A stretch of DNA of 64,000 nucleotides from Cardiocondyla obscurior (lineage: Eukaryota; Arthropoda; Insecta; Hymenoptera; Formicidae), in NCBI RefSeq assembly GCF_019399895.1, contig NC_091864.1, forward strand, positions 660,001 to 724,000. The letters run 5' to 3'. Each line of letters opens with the position of its first letter. The stretch's first letter is position 1. Shown here piece after piece: positions 14,501 to 25,600 of this stretch. The notes under the pieces were generated by a model. That model searched no databases. It was not told the origin of the DNA and worked only from the letters and a program-made list of their open reading frames with translations. The translations under genes and the position numbers were made by a program.

Positions 14501-17500
14501 GCGCTACGACTCGGATGCGCCGATGCAGCTGCCAACCAACCGTCCGTCACGCCGCGGCTATCCCACAATTTCGGTGAATGCGAATTATGCCGCGTAAACG
14601 CCGAGATCGTACTACCGTACCCGGAATCGCTTTTAATTAACAGCAAGAAAAGATTTTAAATATATTTATTACGTCAAGAATTATTCGTAAATAAACACTT
14701 GGCTCAAGTCAATTGCTGCGTTCTCTTTTTTTTTTCCTTTCTTTTTTTTTTTTTTCCTTTTTAATAATACATTTTGCGCAATGTGTATCTTGAACCTCAT
14801 ACAAAAATTATAATTTTAATTTACGCGGCTGAAAAAAAATTGTATTGAAAGTAGATCATTGTCTTTAAAAATCTATTTCGCTGGCATTCAAAGTGACCAT
14901 CGTTATCCTCGCGATTTTTTTCGGTTTATACTTTAATCGTACTGACTAATTGTACTGACGAACGAAGATGGATATTTTTGCGAATAATGCCGAGCGTCTT
15001 TTTTGACGCAGCGCGGCAAAGGAAATGCGGACCGATATTCAACGATAATTAATGGCCCTTCCATTTTCATGGGATTGTTCCTTCAAGCCGCCCGCGCAGA
15101 CCCGCGCGCGCGCACTTAGTAATAATTAACCACTAGCCAAGTTTACCGGTCGCCAGCGGCACAGGTCTCTTATCGTTAATTCGAGTTCATAAATTTCTCG
15201 ACGGTTTAATCGCCGGCGCTACACGAGGATCGTTTCGCTCGCTCGAGGAACGAGGAGGAAGCTACATGCTTCTCCGAGGCGCCTAACGATTGGAGGCTCT
15301 TGCTCGTATTGTGCATCCTCAAATTCGGCGATTCCACCGGCGCAGTAATCACCGCGATTATTTTCCCGTAGTGACCGCAATTACGTCGCGTCATTGATAA
15401 TTTCCGCAATCGCATTGGTCTTCCCGTCACGATCGATCTACATACAACGTTCTAGCCGCATCGCGATATGCTTTTCGAATAATTAAGCGATTAATGCTCG
15501 AAACAGTAGCCGAAATTACATTTCACGACGTTCGTCACTCATATTTAAATGTTCTTGGGCAGACAAAAATAAGGTGGAAGATAACAATACTGTTTCCCTT
15601 CATTTGTTCCGTTTTAGAAAATTTGATTTATGTAAATTGCGATTTTAAATTCTAAATTTAATTTGTTTTAATAATTTTCGCGTATCTGTAGCTAGTGAGT
15701 ATTTTATAAATTAATTCGAACATGTGAGATTATCCATAAATGTTTTCATACGTCGAAAGCAAATATTTTTTTTTTATTTTGAACATGGAGTAATAATTGC
15801 GCTTTCTATAAAGTTTATACGTGGACGTTGAATTAATTATATTATTAGTGGCCTTCGCTTGAATCGATTACATAACTGAGCAGCGGGTTAAGGCAGGTGG
15901 AGTGGAAGAAAAGATTTTCGCGAAAGATAGAGAAGTAAAGTTCCAGAATGGAGTAAAACATGAATAAGGAAGGGTAATTGAAAGTTTTCCGTGGCCGGTG
16001 ATGGAAACGAGACGACTCAGGTTGCATTTAATTCACGACACCGAACTTCGCCGAAGCGTTACATTCCCCCGCGATTTCGAGCGCTTTCGAAGAGATCCCG
16101 CGATTTATTAATTACTAGCGCATATTTCCGATTTTTATATTTATTAATTTTTTTTTAACGCGACTTACGTACCGACGAAACAAGCTACATAAACGAATTA
16201 ATTTTGGAAAGAGAAATGATTGCTACTCGTTACGAGATAAAATTTTTCTTTTTTTTTTTTAATCGTTTAATATCGCCAGTAAAATATTAAATATTAAAAC
16301 TTTTAATCGAAAAGTAAAAGAGGAATATTTAATGGCGATATGAGCCGGTGGGAATCGAATCGTAAAAATGTTGTGGCTTTGTAAGCACCAGCGTGATTTA
16401 GATAATCTTTGAGTGAGAAACTTAAAGCCGCAGGTATAACCTCTTTGGAAATTTGCATGAAAGCATATTGAATCTCTGGTCGTTATCCACTACGCTCGTC
16501 TGAAACAAGACTTGAATGAAAATGGACTGAATGCTAGGTCTCGCTAATTGGCCAAGCTGTTATCAACGTAGATATACCATTTATTTTAATGGAACTCGAC
16601 TATTCGGCTTAACGGGCGCGAAACTTGAATTCTTCCCTCCCAATCAGTTCTCTTTCGCTAATGCATATATTCTACCGGATATACGCCCGAAAGAGAAACA
16701 CGCCGCGAAGAATAAACGTTTCGCGGTTACTGAAGAACAGAATCAACAATGCAGAAAATTACTCAAGCTGAAAAACCTTTACGTTTCCGTTCTGCTTTGT
16801 CAAGAAAGTGCTCGTCAGCGAGGTTTAAAAATTTTCAGCGTACCCTTTCCTTATTTCGATGTTTTCATATTCCGTCGGGGCGAAGCCTTTTTATAGCGCT
16901 TTATCCCGTTTGAAGAGCTAAGTAAGAGAGCTTTATCCGTTCCATTTTTATGTGATTTTTGCATCTTCGTGCCAACTGTCTTTGCTGATGCAACGTGATA
17001 CGTTAAAACCGCGAGAGTGCAAAATCCGCTATGTTATTACCTTCGTTTCTCAACATTCTTATCGCCCCGCGTAAGTTTCTTTTGTCGAGCCGTGGCGGAG
17101 GGGGAGGGGGGAGGGAAAATGCGGTCACGCAACCGTGGGTGAGAATTATGCCGTATGACGACCGTTCGCGACGCGAGTGGCCGAGCACGGGTCACGGTGA
17201 GATATTTAATTGATTTAGGTGCCGAGAGCCAGCCGCGGCCTTTCCCATCGACCGTCGAGAATGCGACCACCCGACGGAATTCCCGGGACACCCAGTGGGA
17301 TCGCTTGCGGTCGCCGCGAGACGTTTCAAGGGGAATCGGCATGCGGTCATCGAAGGATCACGATCCTTCCGTGTTCTCGGTACCTCGGGTTTGTCTCGAA
17401 GCGCGAACGCGTTGCTATTTGCCCGGACGTTACCGCCCGAACATCGATCGTTGCGGATGATTCGAGCACCTTTTCTAAAAAAGAAATCCCTCCCTCCCGG

Positions 17501-18489
17501 CGACGCCGTCATTCTTTCGCGTTAAATATTTATCTCACGTCGCGGGGGGAAAAAAAAGAGTTCGCGCATTGAAGATTAAAAATTATATTTCGTAAATTAC
17601 GTCCGCGTCCCTTACGTGGGCGACCGAATAGTTCGGTAACGAATTGATTAATGAAGTCTTCGCGCGAACGGTTCAAGTTTGTGTATCAATTAAAAGCGGA
17701 ATTCCGAAACCAACTATTACGAGCACGTTGTAGCTGAATTTGTTAGTGATTTCGTACACTCATGGTGAAACTATTAGGGAAGCAATTTTACGGAAGTGAA
17801 TTATTGATTGCAGTTTTGATTAATTATCGAGGAGTTTTATTGCCGTTTACTAACCGGATATATTTGACGGGAGAGCTAATGAAATTAATGGTTAATTAAT
17901 GAAAAAATGTTACCTCACGACTGTCAGCGCTTAAATAATGCCGTAAGCGTGATGGATTTCTGTTAGAGCTTGCATGAATAGCAAATAATACTTACCACTT
18001 ATGCAAGCGGACGCCACATAAATTACAAATGATAATGCAAGGTATCATAATTGCCTATATAATGCACCGCTCTGTGAATCCGCTGTGAGCAACATTAGCT
18101 ACCCACTAACTTTGTGTCAATAACGGAATGCATATCGTTACTGTGATAGCGCGCGTGACAAACGATTCTTGTTTGCGACACCACGGGAGTGATGTGTGAT
18201 AAATTGCCGCACATACATGTCCTTACGATAGAATTCAATTCTCACATGGCCGATGCTTTTAAACAGTTATTTGCCGAGTATAAAAAAATAAAAATTTGTT
18301 TTTAACCCTCGATAAGCCTGATCGGAAGCAAGGTCCGTTGCCATTTTATTCGATTCAGCCTCTGAATCGTGTCTCGATAATCGCACGCGACGAAATAAAG
18401 AATACGTGAACGGTAGACTTGCGTTACGAGGTACACAACTGAGTTTCGAAATAGATATGTTCTCCTAAGCTACGACAACGGTATCCGTC

Positions 18490-18490
<1 letters not shown>
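2517..18490. other. CpG-rich DNA without supported genes
   Basis: About 16 kb with no splice-bounded family match. Several open stretches of 70-180 codons (for example 8853-9329 on - and 13788-14321 on +) overlap one another and look like chance in CpG-rich DNA. Homopolymers include a 20-nt T run at 13017-13036. Purine-rich, low-complexity stretches lie near 7430-7500. Confidence 0.5.
16270..16342. repeat. Imperfect inverted repeat
   Basis: Left arm ATATCGCCAGTAAAATATT near 16270 and right arm AATATTTAATGGCGATAT near 16324 can pair over most of their length around an AT-rich loop. No flanking target-site duplication was seen. It may be a small AT-rich hairpin or a MITE remnant. Confidence 0.35.
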
Positions 18491-18567
<77 letters not shown>

Positions 18568-18594
18568 AAGAGAGAGAGAGAAAGACCCCTTTAC
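18491..18594. repeat. (GA)n microsatellite
   Basis: About 100 nt of near-perfect GA dinucleotide repeat, with a few AAAG and GGG interruptions at both ends. On the minus strand it translates as serine-leucine repeats, which should not be taken for a gene. Confidence 0.95.
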
Positions 18595-20059
18595 AGATAC
18601 GACTGCCCTCAGGGAGAGCAAGGGCCTCATTATTTTCGTGATCCGGGAACGAGTAAATTTCACCCTTGGCAGAAAGCTCGTCACGAGATACGGTCTGCGG
18701 CTCATTTTGCCACCGGATATGCCGCGATCCGAGGTGGATTTCGCGTACGAGTAAGGTCATCGCTTTGAGGAGATGATGAGGCAGGTTGCGCGTTCCGACG
18801 AACGTGATCGCCCGACCGGTCGAGAGGAAAATGATGACGCAGCCAAATGCCGTTGGTTACCCAGTCGTTGACTTCCCCCAGGGCAGGAGACAGGTGATCT
18901 TGTAGCTGCTCTATGCAGCTTCCGACTCGTGCGCAATTTCTCAAAAGTTACAAGCGCTCCCCCCGTTCGTATCACGTCGGAGACGAGGAAACGATTAATT
19001 GCGTATATTTATCAAAAAGATCCGGCGCAACGATTAGCACGATTGAAAAGATAATGTTTCGTATTCATTTAATCGCTCCACCTCGCATAAATTACCGGGT
19101 AATAATTTATAAATTAACAATACGTTTAATTGTAAAACGATCGTAAATGCGTAATTTAAATGAAATTGTAATCAAATTACGCGGTATATTTCGTCTACTA
19201 ATAACGCGTAGACATAATGATAGATGAAAAACAGATTGAAAAATGTTAATTGTTATATGGTTGTAGCTGTGTCGAAAAATACAAGTCGCAGCTTCGCGGA
19301 AAGTTAAATTGATAGAAATAGACAGATATCGTACGCGCGGAAATGAACGAGTGGAACCTACCGATTTCTTCCAGGAGAAATGATTTTTGCAAGGGACGTG
19401 CCTCCATCGCAAGTTAACAAATTCCTGATTGTCAATTTTTCGTAGGAGCGTGCGCGGAATATCGTGGGCATACTTCCGTGTCCAGACGTGGTTTTTTTCG
19501 CGTTCTTTCAACCGTTTCCCTTCTTTCTTTCCGCTTTCGCTTCTAACTCTCGTTCCGTACCAAGACGTCGAAAACAATAAAGCGGAGATTGCCATGAGGT
19601 TTCGAAGAATAGACCCTTGGCACGTTAGTTCTCTAACATTTGCTCTTTCTGTTTTAAACAACTACTTTTTGCGCTACAACAATTGGCGCGTTTATAGTTA
19701 CGCATTTTTTTTTAATGCACGCGGTCTAATTTTTTATATTTTGTAATAGTTTATTTTTCAATTATAATTTGAACGAGTTACATATTTACTCTTTTTCTTT
19801 ATTAGTAATTGTTATACGTTAATCATGTATGTTAATTTTATAATTAAAATTCTTCTCGATAAATTAATTTTGTTGAAGAATCTTTATATATGCAGATTGC
19901 TTGCGTGACTTGTTTCTCAATGCATTCCTTTTTGACTCTCTTTTCTTTATGAAAGAACGTCGAAGACGATGAAACGGAAATTGCCGCGACACGTTAAAGA
20001 ACGGAAAGGCGACACGTATCGGGGATTCGTTTCTGAATTATATCGGTTTCTTTGACCGG

Positions 20060-20082
20060 TTTTTTTTTTTTTTTTTTTTTTT
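20060..20082. repeat. Poly(T) tract (23)
   Basis: Uninterrupted run of T. Such tracts are frequent in the window. No adjacent retroposed gene body was found. Confidence 0.9.
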
Positions 20083-20188
20083 ACCTCGTCGTTAGGACAA
20101 TGGTTTACATCGGAAAGAGAAATATGCCTGACAAAACGAATACTCAATTAATCGGGATTACATCGCGAATATGAATTCAGCTTTTCGA

Positions 20189-20319
20189 TTACATAATTCC
20201 TAGGGTTTCTTCGTACTCGGGAAACATGTCATCGAGACACTGCAAATAGAATTGGGAGGAAACCAACGGATTCGTTCCGCAGGGCGACTCGAGATAATCA
20301 TCGTAGCAACCCGTAGGTT
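20189..20319 (-). other. Possible coding terminal exon, unidentified
   Basis: On the minus strand after an acceptor-like ATTTCTAATAG, 131 nt read two bases plus 42 codons and TAA. The peptide is protein-like, with cysteines, aromatics and a strongly acidic C-terminal part (CLDDMFPEYEETLGIM). No start codon is near the 5' end, so it would need an upstream exon ending with one leftover base. The A modules about 1 kb upstream end in phase 0 and do not fit the frame. I do not recognise the family. Chance remains possible. Confidence 0.25.
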
Positions 20320-21240
20320 CTATTAGAAATGTGCATGAGGTACGATGTTGTATTTTAGGAAATGAGATTTATGAAGATACAGGGGAATGCTATCCATAAA
20401 GCGGAGTATACGAGGGATTTCGCTTGCAAAAGTCCGCCGTCGGGGTCCGACATTCGGGAAGCGTTTTCGTGCCGTCGCACCGCGGTCACGTAGTTGTGGA
20501 TTTCAACTGCATCCGGATGCAACGACGCATCCAGCAATATTAGATGAGACACCGTTGCGGGGCAACGGTTGAAAATGAATGTTTCAAACCAGATATTCGT
20601 CAAATCGAAAGCCGGGAAAGGTTTAAGAAAATACGACGATTTGGATAACGCCGTGTATCGATAAATTAAGCGATCTCGAGATTGAGAAAATCTGTGAGCC
20701 CCGTTTACTTTATCTGCCGGCCGAGCTTAATAGCGCCTATAATTTATATCGAAAGAAAATAGCGGACCGACGTAAAAGAGAAATATGTGCTGCGTGATAC
20801 GAGTTGAAATATGAAATCGGCGAAAGGATATCCTCTCATTTCGCGTGCACGTCACATCGCGCATACGCCGCTAACTTTCGATCTATCGAAAAAATATTTC
20901 CCAAACTTTTAATTCTTTAACGAACTTGGAATCAATTTTCCTCCGGCGAAATTGTCGAGGGAGGTTATTTTGCACAACTTCTCAATTTTCACCGTAAACT
21001 TACTTGAGAAGTAAGCGCCGAGTGAAGTTTATGTTGAAATAAAGTCGCGTTAAAATTAATCTAAACAACAAAGTTCCGCTATTTGCTATTTACATTCTTG
21101 ATGCGTGCCTCATGGATGAGGTTTTCATTTTTATCGCAAAAGTAAATTCTATTTAACATTTTGATAATTTTTAATACTAGAAGAAATTATGCGCGCGCTA
21201 TTTTTTTTAAGACATCCCACCCGATTGCAAATTATAAATA

Positions 21241-21668
21241 AAAAAAATGGTGCGACTTACCAATCTGCATGGCAGCGGAGTTGTTGAATTCTGCTGTTGG
21301 CTGTAACATAAAAAGAAATATATTATTGTAGACATATAAATTATTTATAAAATCAATTTAAAAAAAAATTAAAGTCTTTATTTAATAAAGATTTTATTTA
21401 AAAAGTTTATATTTACCTATAAGTTGCTCCGCTGATACAGGATGCCTCCTTGGCCTGCTCATCCTCTCGGATGGGACGTGACGAGCCATCCTTCCGCGCA
21501 CAAGTAACTCGCGAACGCGTCCGGGTGAAGCTACAATCGCGAAAATTACTTAAAAAATTTTTCGACACTCCCGAATAAAAAAGAATCGTAAAAAAACGCC
21601 CGGTAACTATCGGCAGCCCCGAACGACCGACGAACCGGCTGCTGTTCGTATAAATACTTATATCGGCG
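21241..21668 (-). repeat. Duplicated segment, copy A
   Basis: About 430 nt that match 58611-59037 in the same orientation, covering microexon A4, the following intron and most of A3. The exon part is about 93% identical by eye and the intron about 85%. The conserved intron holds a palindrome TCTTTATTTAATAAAGA. Copies lie about 37 kb apart as direct repeats, with no visible terminal repeats or target-site duplication at the edges. Confidence 0.8.
21261..21300 (-). other. 40-nt microexon-like module A4
   Basis: Exactly 40 nt on the minus strand between acceptor TATGTTACAG and donor GATTG|GTAAGT, nearly identical to B3 (58630-58669). It follows A3 after a 116-nt intron that is also conserved. 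In the A2-A3 frame it adds 13 codons rich in glutamine, threonine and proline and ends in phase 0. Confidence 0.5.
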
Positions 21669-21686
21669 ATAACGGCGCGGTAATAT
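21417..21686 (-). other. Exon-like module A3 of copy A
   Basis: 270 nt on the minus strand between acceptor TTCTGTTGCAG and donor ATAG|GTAAAT. One frame is open across the whole module and past both ends. About 185 nt of it is roughly 93% identical to B2 at 58786-59078; the 5' ends differ. Of the 12 differing codons in the shared 61, about 11 change the residue (one creates a stop in B2), so the protein frame shows no sign of constraint. It ends in a diverged form of the shared block. Confidence 0.55.
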
Positions 21687-21805
21687 CTGCAACAGAAAAA
21701 AAATACCAAATGGAAATTAGTGACATTGTATAAATTAAATCAGTTAAGAAAAAAAAATTCTTTACACGTTTTATTAATTTTACGTAAAGGCAAAGTGATT
21801 CTTAC

Positions 21806-21891
21806 CTTCGAGTTGTTGCGTCGACGCCCGATGCCTTTCCGAGGCCTCCTCCTCCTCTCAGGATGTCGGGGATGTAGAGCACACCAAGATC
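21806..21891 (-). other. Exon-like module A2 of copy A
   Basis: 86 nt on the minus strand between acceptor TGTGTTACAG and donor GAAG|GTAAGA. It carries the clearest version of the shared terminal block (ATCCTGAGAGGAGGAGGAGG then CCTCGGAAAGGCATCGGG). In the glycine-rich frame it is open for 28 codons and leaves 2 nt, which joins A3 and then A4 without a stop (132 codons over A2+A3+A4). Closest relative in copy B is module B1. Confidence 0.55.
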
Positions 21892-21990
21892 CTGTAACAC
21901 AAAAATGAATATTAAATTGTAGGAGCATTCATATTAATATTTATTGAAAAATTATTATCAGAGAAATAATAGAATAGAAATAATTCTTAC

Positions 21991-22117
21991 CGTGGAGCTG
22001 CTCCGGCGACGCACGATGTCTTTCCGAGGCCTCCTTTTTCTCTCAGAATATCAGACCTCTTATTGAAGTGGCTTGCTTTCTTTCGGAGACTCTGACCCTT
22101 GTCCTCGCGCTGGTCAC
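21991..22117 (-). other. Exon-like module A1 of copy A
   Basis: 127 nt on the minus strand bounded by acceptor TTTTGTTGCAG and donor CACG|GTAAGA. It ends in the shared block (TCTGAGAGA..., GGCCTCGGAAAGACATCG, GTCGCCGGAGCAGC). One frame is open throughout with 2 nt left over at each end, so it could join A3 directly in frame but not A2. Upstream is a further donor-like site (TTTAAT|GTAAGC, exon end 22229) and a GC-rich promoter-like region. No family is recognised. Confidence 0.55.
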
Positions 22118-22227
22118 CTGCAACAAAAGCCCAGATAATTAATAAAAAGTTCCGCGAGACTGTACAACACTTCTGAAATAGAAAGATCACCTCAGAGAGA
22201 TGAGCGAATAAGTAAGGATGTAGCTTA

Positions 22228-22560
22228 CATTAAAGACAGAAGACGTAGCCTCAAGTGCTCCTCACACGGAGAATGAGAAGATAATTATCGTGCCGGGAGG
22301 GTTTTCGTTGAATACTCAATACGCTAATACGTACTACTTTCGGTACGGAAACACGTGCTTACTGTACAGCGCGTAGGTTACGTGTGTGCTCGCGCGACCG
22401 CTGGAGAAGGACAAAGCGAGAGTGGGAGTGGTGGGGGAATATACCTAGCGCGCGGCACGTAGGCCCGCGCTCGCTCTCACCCCGTCTCCCCCTGCTCCCC
22501 TTCGCTCCCCGCGGTTACCTATCCGTTATTCTCGTTAGTTTTACTTGTAATATTTAATTC
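22228..22560 (-). promoter_or_regulatory. GC-rich promoter-like region upstream of modules A1-A4
   Basis: On the minus strand this lies immediately 5' of the A modules. It has a CpG-rich core at about 22375-22520 with purine- and pyrimidine-rich tracts, plus donor-like sites ATAG|GTAACC (near 22517), CTAG|GTATAT (near 22445) and TTTAAT|GTAAGC (exon end 22229). It could be the 5' end of the module transcript. No initiator was pinned down. Confidence 0.25.
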
Positions 22561-22566
22561 GTATGT

Positions 22567-22635
22567 CCAGACAAAGACGGTACTTCCACCAAGTCGTTCT
22601 TGATCTCGAAAATCGCCAAGACCGTCTTTGCCTGG
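22567..22635. repeat. Inverted repeat next to copy A
   Basis: Arms CCAGACAAAGACGGT (22567-22581) and ACCGTCTTTGCCTGG (22621-22635) pair at 14 of 15 positions around a 39-nt loop. The right half recurs near copy B at 59387-59414 (AAAATCGCGAAG then CCGTCTTTGCCAGG), where the left arm is missing. On the minus strand the right arm starts just after an acceptor-like ACCCAG, so it may instead be another exon of the module family. Confidence 0.5.
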
Positions 22636-22639
22636 GTAT

Positions 22640-25600
22640 ATTAATTAAATATTAAAATTATTAAAACTATAATAATTTAGGCGTCGCATCAATTTTTAAT
22701 AGATAGGAATAAATGATTTATTTTATCGGAAAGGCTGTCTTTAAAATGATTCTCGCTAAATCAAAGTTAGCTGCGCTGTATATATGAGTAACATGACAGC
22801 AAGTTATCTTTATATCCATAATCTGTTATCGCAGTTCTTGCCGGTCGAATCTATATTTCTTTTCAATTACGTTATTGGCAATTTCCGCAGCTTATTGATT
22901 ACGATGGACAGTACTGATAGTTCGAATCGAGAAGACAAATAGAAGGCATTGAGCGAAAAAAGGTAGACAGCCACAAATCGTAATGCGACGCGGTAGCGAG
23001 GAGAAGTGTCTCGATTCGAATTGAAGTTTTCTGCCAATCCAGCCACGTATCCAAAAATGAGATTTCCGATCGACTGGAACGGGAGAGGTGAATGAGGGTG
23101 ATTCTGAATTAAATTTTTCGAAGCGATTGACAGTCTCGTTCGACAGAAAGAACTCGAAACTGTCTGGCGCCCAAGTTTTGCTACCATTCCTTCGAACGTT
23201 AACGATAACTTCTTCTCGTTATTATAACTATCGATTCCGTCTTCCTCTTCTTTTACTTTCGCGATCCCGCAATATCTAAGAGCGCAAAATTTGTTTAATC
23301 AACCGTGGAATTACGCGCGGCTCTTTACATTGTGTTTATTTCATTGCCACTCGCAGAAATACTCGGTGCTTCTATTTTTTATTTTTTTTTAATTTTGATT
23401 TGATTAATAATTTTCATTAGATTTTTGTGAAAATATATTATTTGTTTTTTTTTTATCTCTAAGAAAATGTCCGCGACTCAACATTATCTTCGTCGTTCGT
23501 TTTAGTAACTCTTGCGCTCGATATTTTCTTTTTTATTGCGACAGTTTTTTTTTTTTTTTCTTCCATCGCTCTCGAATAAGGTTTTTATGTCTGCGAAAGT
23601 GTCTTCTGCAGTTTTAAAGCGTTCATCAACTTCATCGATTTTTTTTTTAATGTAACACGTCGAAAATGTTTCCAACTTTTGTCTTACCGCACTCGTCAAT
23701 AGAGTTTGTCGCTGCGAGTGCCTTTCGCCTACCCGATTGTTTCACGAAAGTTTGAAATTGCAACTCGTAAGCCGTGCTTTATGCTGGCCCAAGGGTCAGG
23801 GCGGAGGGCGAACTGTAAAGTATTGCCCCGTGTAACACGGTGCATGCATCTTGGATGGCCGGTGCTGTATCCCGGACGCGAGGAATGCCGACAATGCTCG
23901 GAAAAATTGGAAGGAACGAAGGAAAAGCGAACAAGAAAGCCATGGACAGGCTGATTTAGCGGATATTCGAAAGAAAACGTGGAAATTAGATTTGGAGGGT
24001 AGAAGCTTTACTCGATATTTATTCGCTCGCAGTTTACTTTCAGACTGCTAAATTTTAGTTAATCGATCTTTGGCGATTCCATCGCACGTACCTCGCCGCA
24101 AATTTTGTTTTCGCGTGCCTGAAACTCTGCTGCACGCGAAACTGTATCGCGCGCACTCGCGCCACGACCCTTGGCTTTGTTTCGCGGTCGCGTTATTACG
24201 TAGGGCAGCGCGAAAGAAAAATGACGAAATTGAATTTCGTGGTCTTAATACTTAAACAGAATTCTCGCGCGTTTTGCACGCGGAGCACGGGGTTCTTTGT
24301 CAACGTGCGTAGCGAGAAGGATATTTTACGTCCTTTCTTCTTAGCCGGGCGATCGATAGGGTTCATGAATCTATCCAAACCTTTCGGGGTGGAGATAAAT
24401 CTTCTCGATCTCCTCTCGATATTTCCTTCTTTTTATTTCTTTTTTTTTTTTCTTTTCTCTTTCTCCCTCTCCCTACCCTTCTCTTGCTGTCCTCAATGCG
24501 TGCCGATCGTTTTCTGTCTCACGGACGTGATCTATCGGCGGATCTCCGATGATACGATCGAGTTTGCGCTCGCGGACTGCGCCACGGGGACGACGAACTA
24601 GGGCATCAAGATACGGTCGCACGTGATTATCCGCAGTCCAACGTTCGTTTCGGAAATTCGGCGACGTACGCGCGCGCCGTATCGTTTGCGGTTAAAAATT
24701 CGTGACCTTTTATTTAGCGCGTGAGATTTTTTTTTTTTTCCACGACGATGGTATCGCAATCGCCTTTTGACATGTGGTATTAATTAAAGGAATAATTAAA
24801 CGAACCTTCGCACTGCGCTGTTGCGGAGTAATAAATGTGTTGTATCCGAAATGAACGAGGCTTCGCGATGAAAGTCGTGCCGTTTCGGCCGGTCGAAAAT
24901 TAGCCGAATACACGGTCCCCCAGTCCTCGTGAATAGCTCGAACTTCGCCGTGTCATAAAACTGTCGTGCTATTGCACGCCGCGATTGCATCCGCTCGCAA
25001 TGAACCGCGTGCGCGCGATCGAAATATGCGCTCAGCCATTCATTATGAACATCGAGTGAGTTTTATTAATCGGCGGTTGTGGCGGCCGGGGGAGGTGGAG
25101 GGGAGGGAGGGGTAAAGGGGTTTCAGAGTTTCCTCGTTTGCACATTGGAAACTAAACTATAACGCGCGGCTTGTGCCGTGGAAGCGCTGTCATTGTCGCC
25201 GGCGCCGACAGACACCACGCCGACTGTCGCGTCGTTGGTTAGCGGAGACAATGCCCACGGCGAGGCACAATGTGCCGCGACGATATAACAGACCGTGAGA
25301 TACAAAAGCCGCGGACGCGAACCCACTCGTTTAAAACGCTTACGTCGATCCCCCTGGTTCCCTACTTCGCCCGTCCTCACCTTCGCTTCCTTTCGGAACG
25401 CGGCTGATACATGATAGTCGTCCACACGTCACGCTGATATGCAAGATATTTCTGACGTCAGTTACAAATTGAATAAAAAAAAGCGCCGTTATTATACAAC
25501 TATAATACGCTAAAATTTTTGTTACGCCTGTGTAGCTTTGATTTATACTGAGGGCACGCGGAAACGTTTACGGTCTTCTCGAACGGATCTTAGAGAGGCT

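Noticed and set aside
18491..18705. Serine-leucine repeat protein on the minus strand
   Set aside because: It is the translation of the (GA)n microsatellite.
19107..19661. 184-codon minus-strand open frame
   Set aside because: No domain or splice context and composition like background; treated as chance.
25123..25425. 100-codon minus-strand reading frame with a signal-peptide-like core (LLYLTVCYIVAAHCA)
   Set aside because: No recognised family, the basic N-terminal part contains a strong donor-like GAAG|GTGAGG, and the length is within chance for this composition.
25453..25460. Perfect CRE palindrome TGACGTCA
   Set aside because: An 8-mer is expected about once in a window of this size and no gene start is tied to it.
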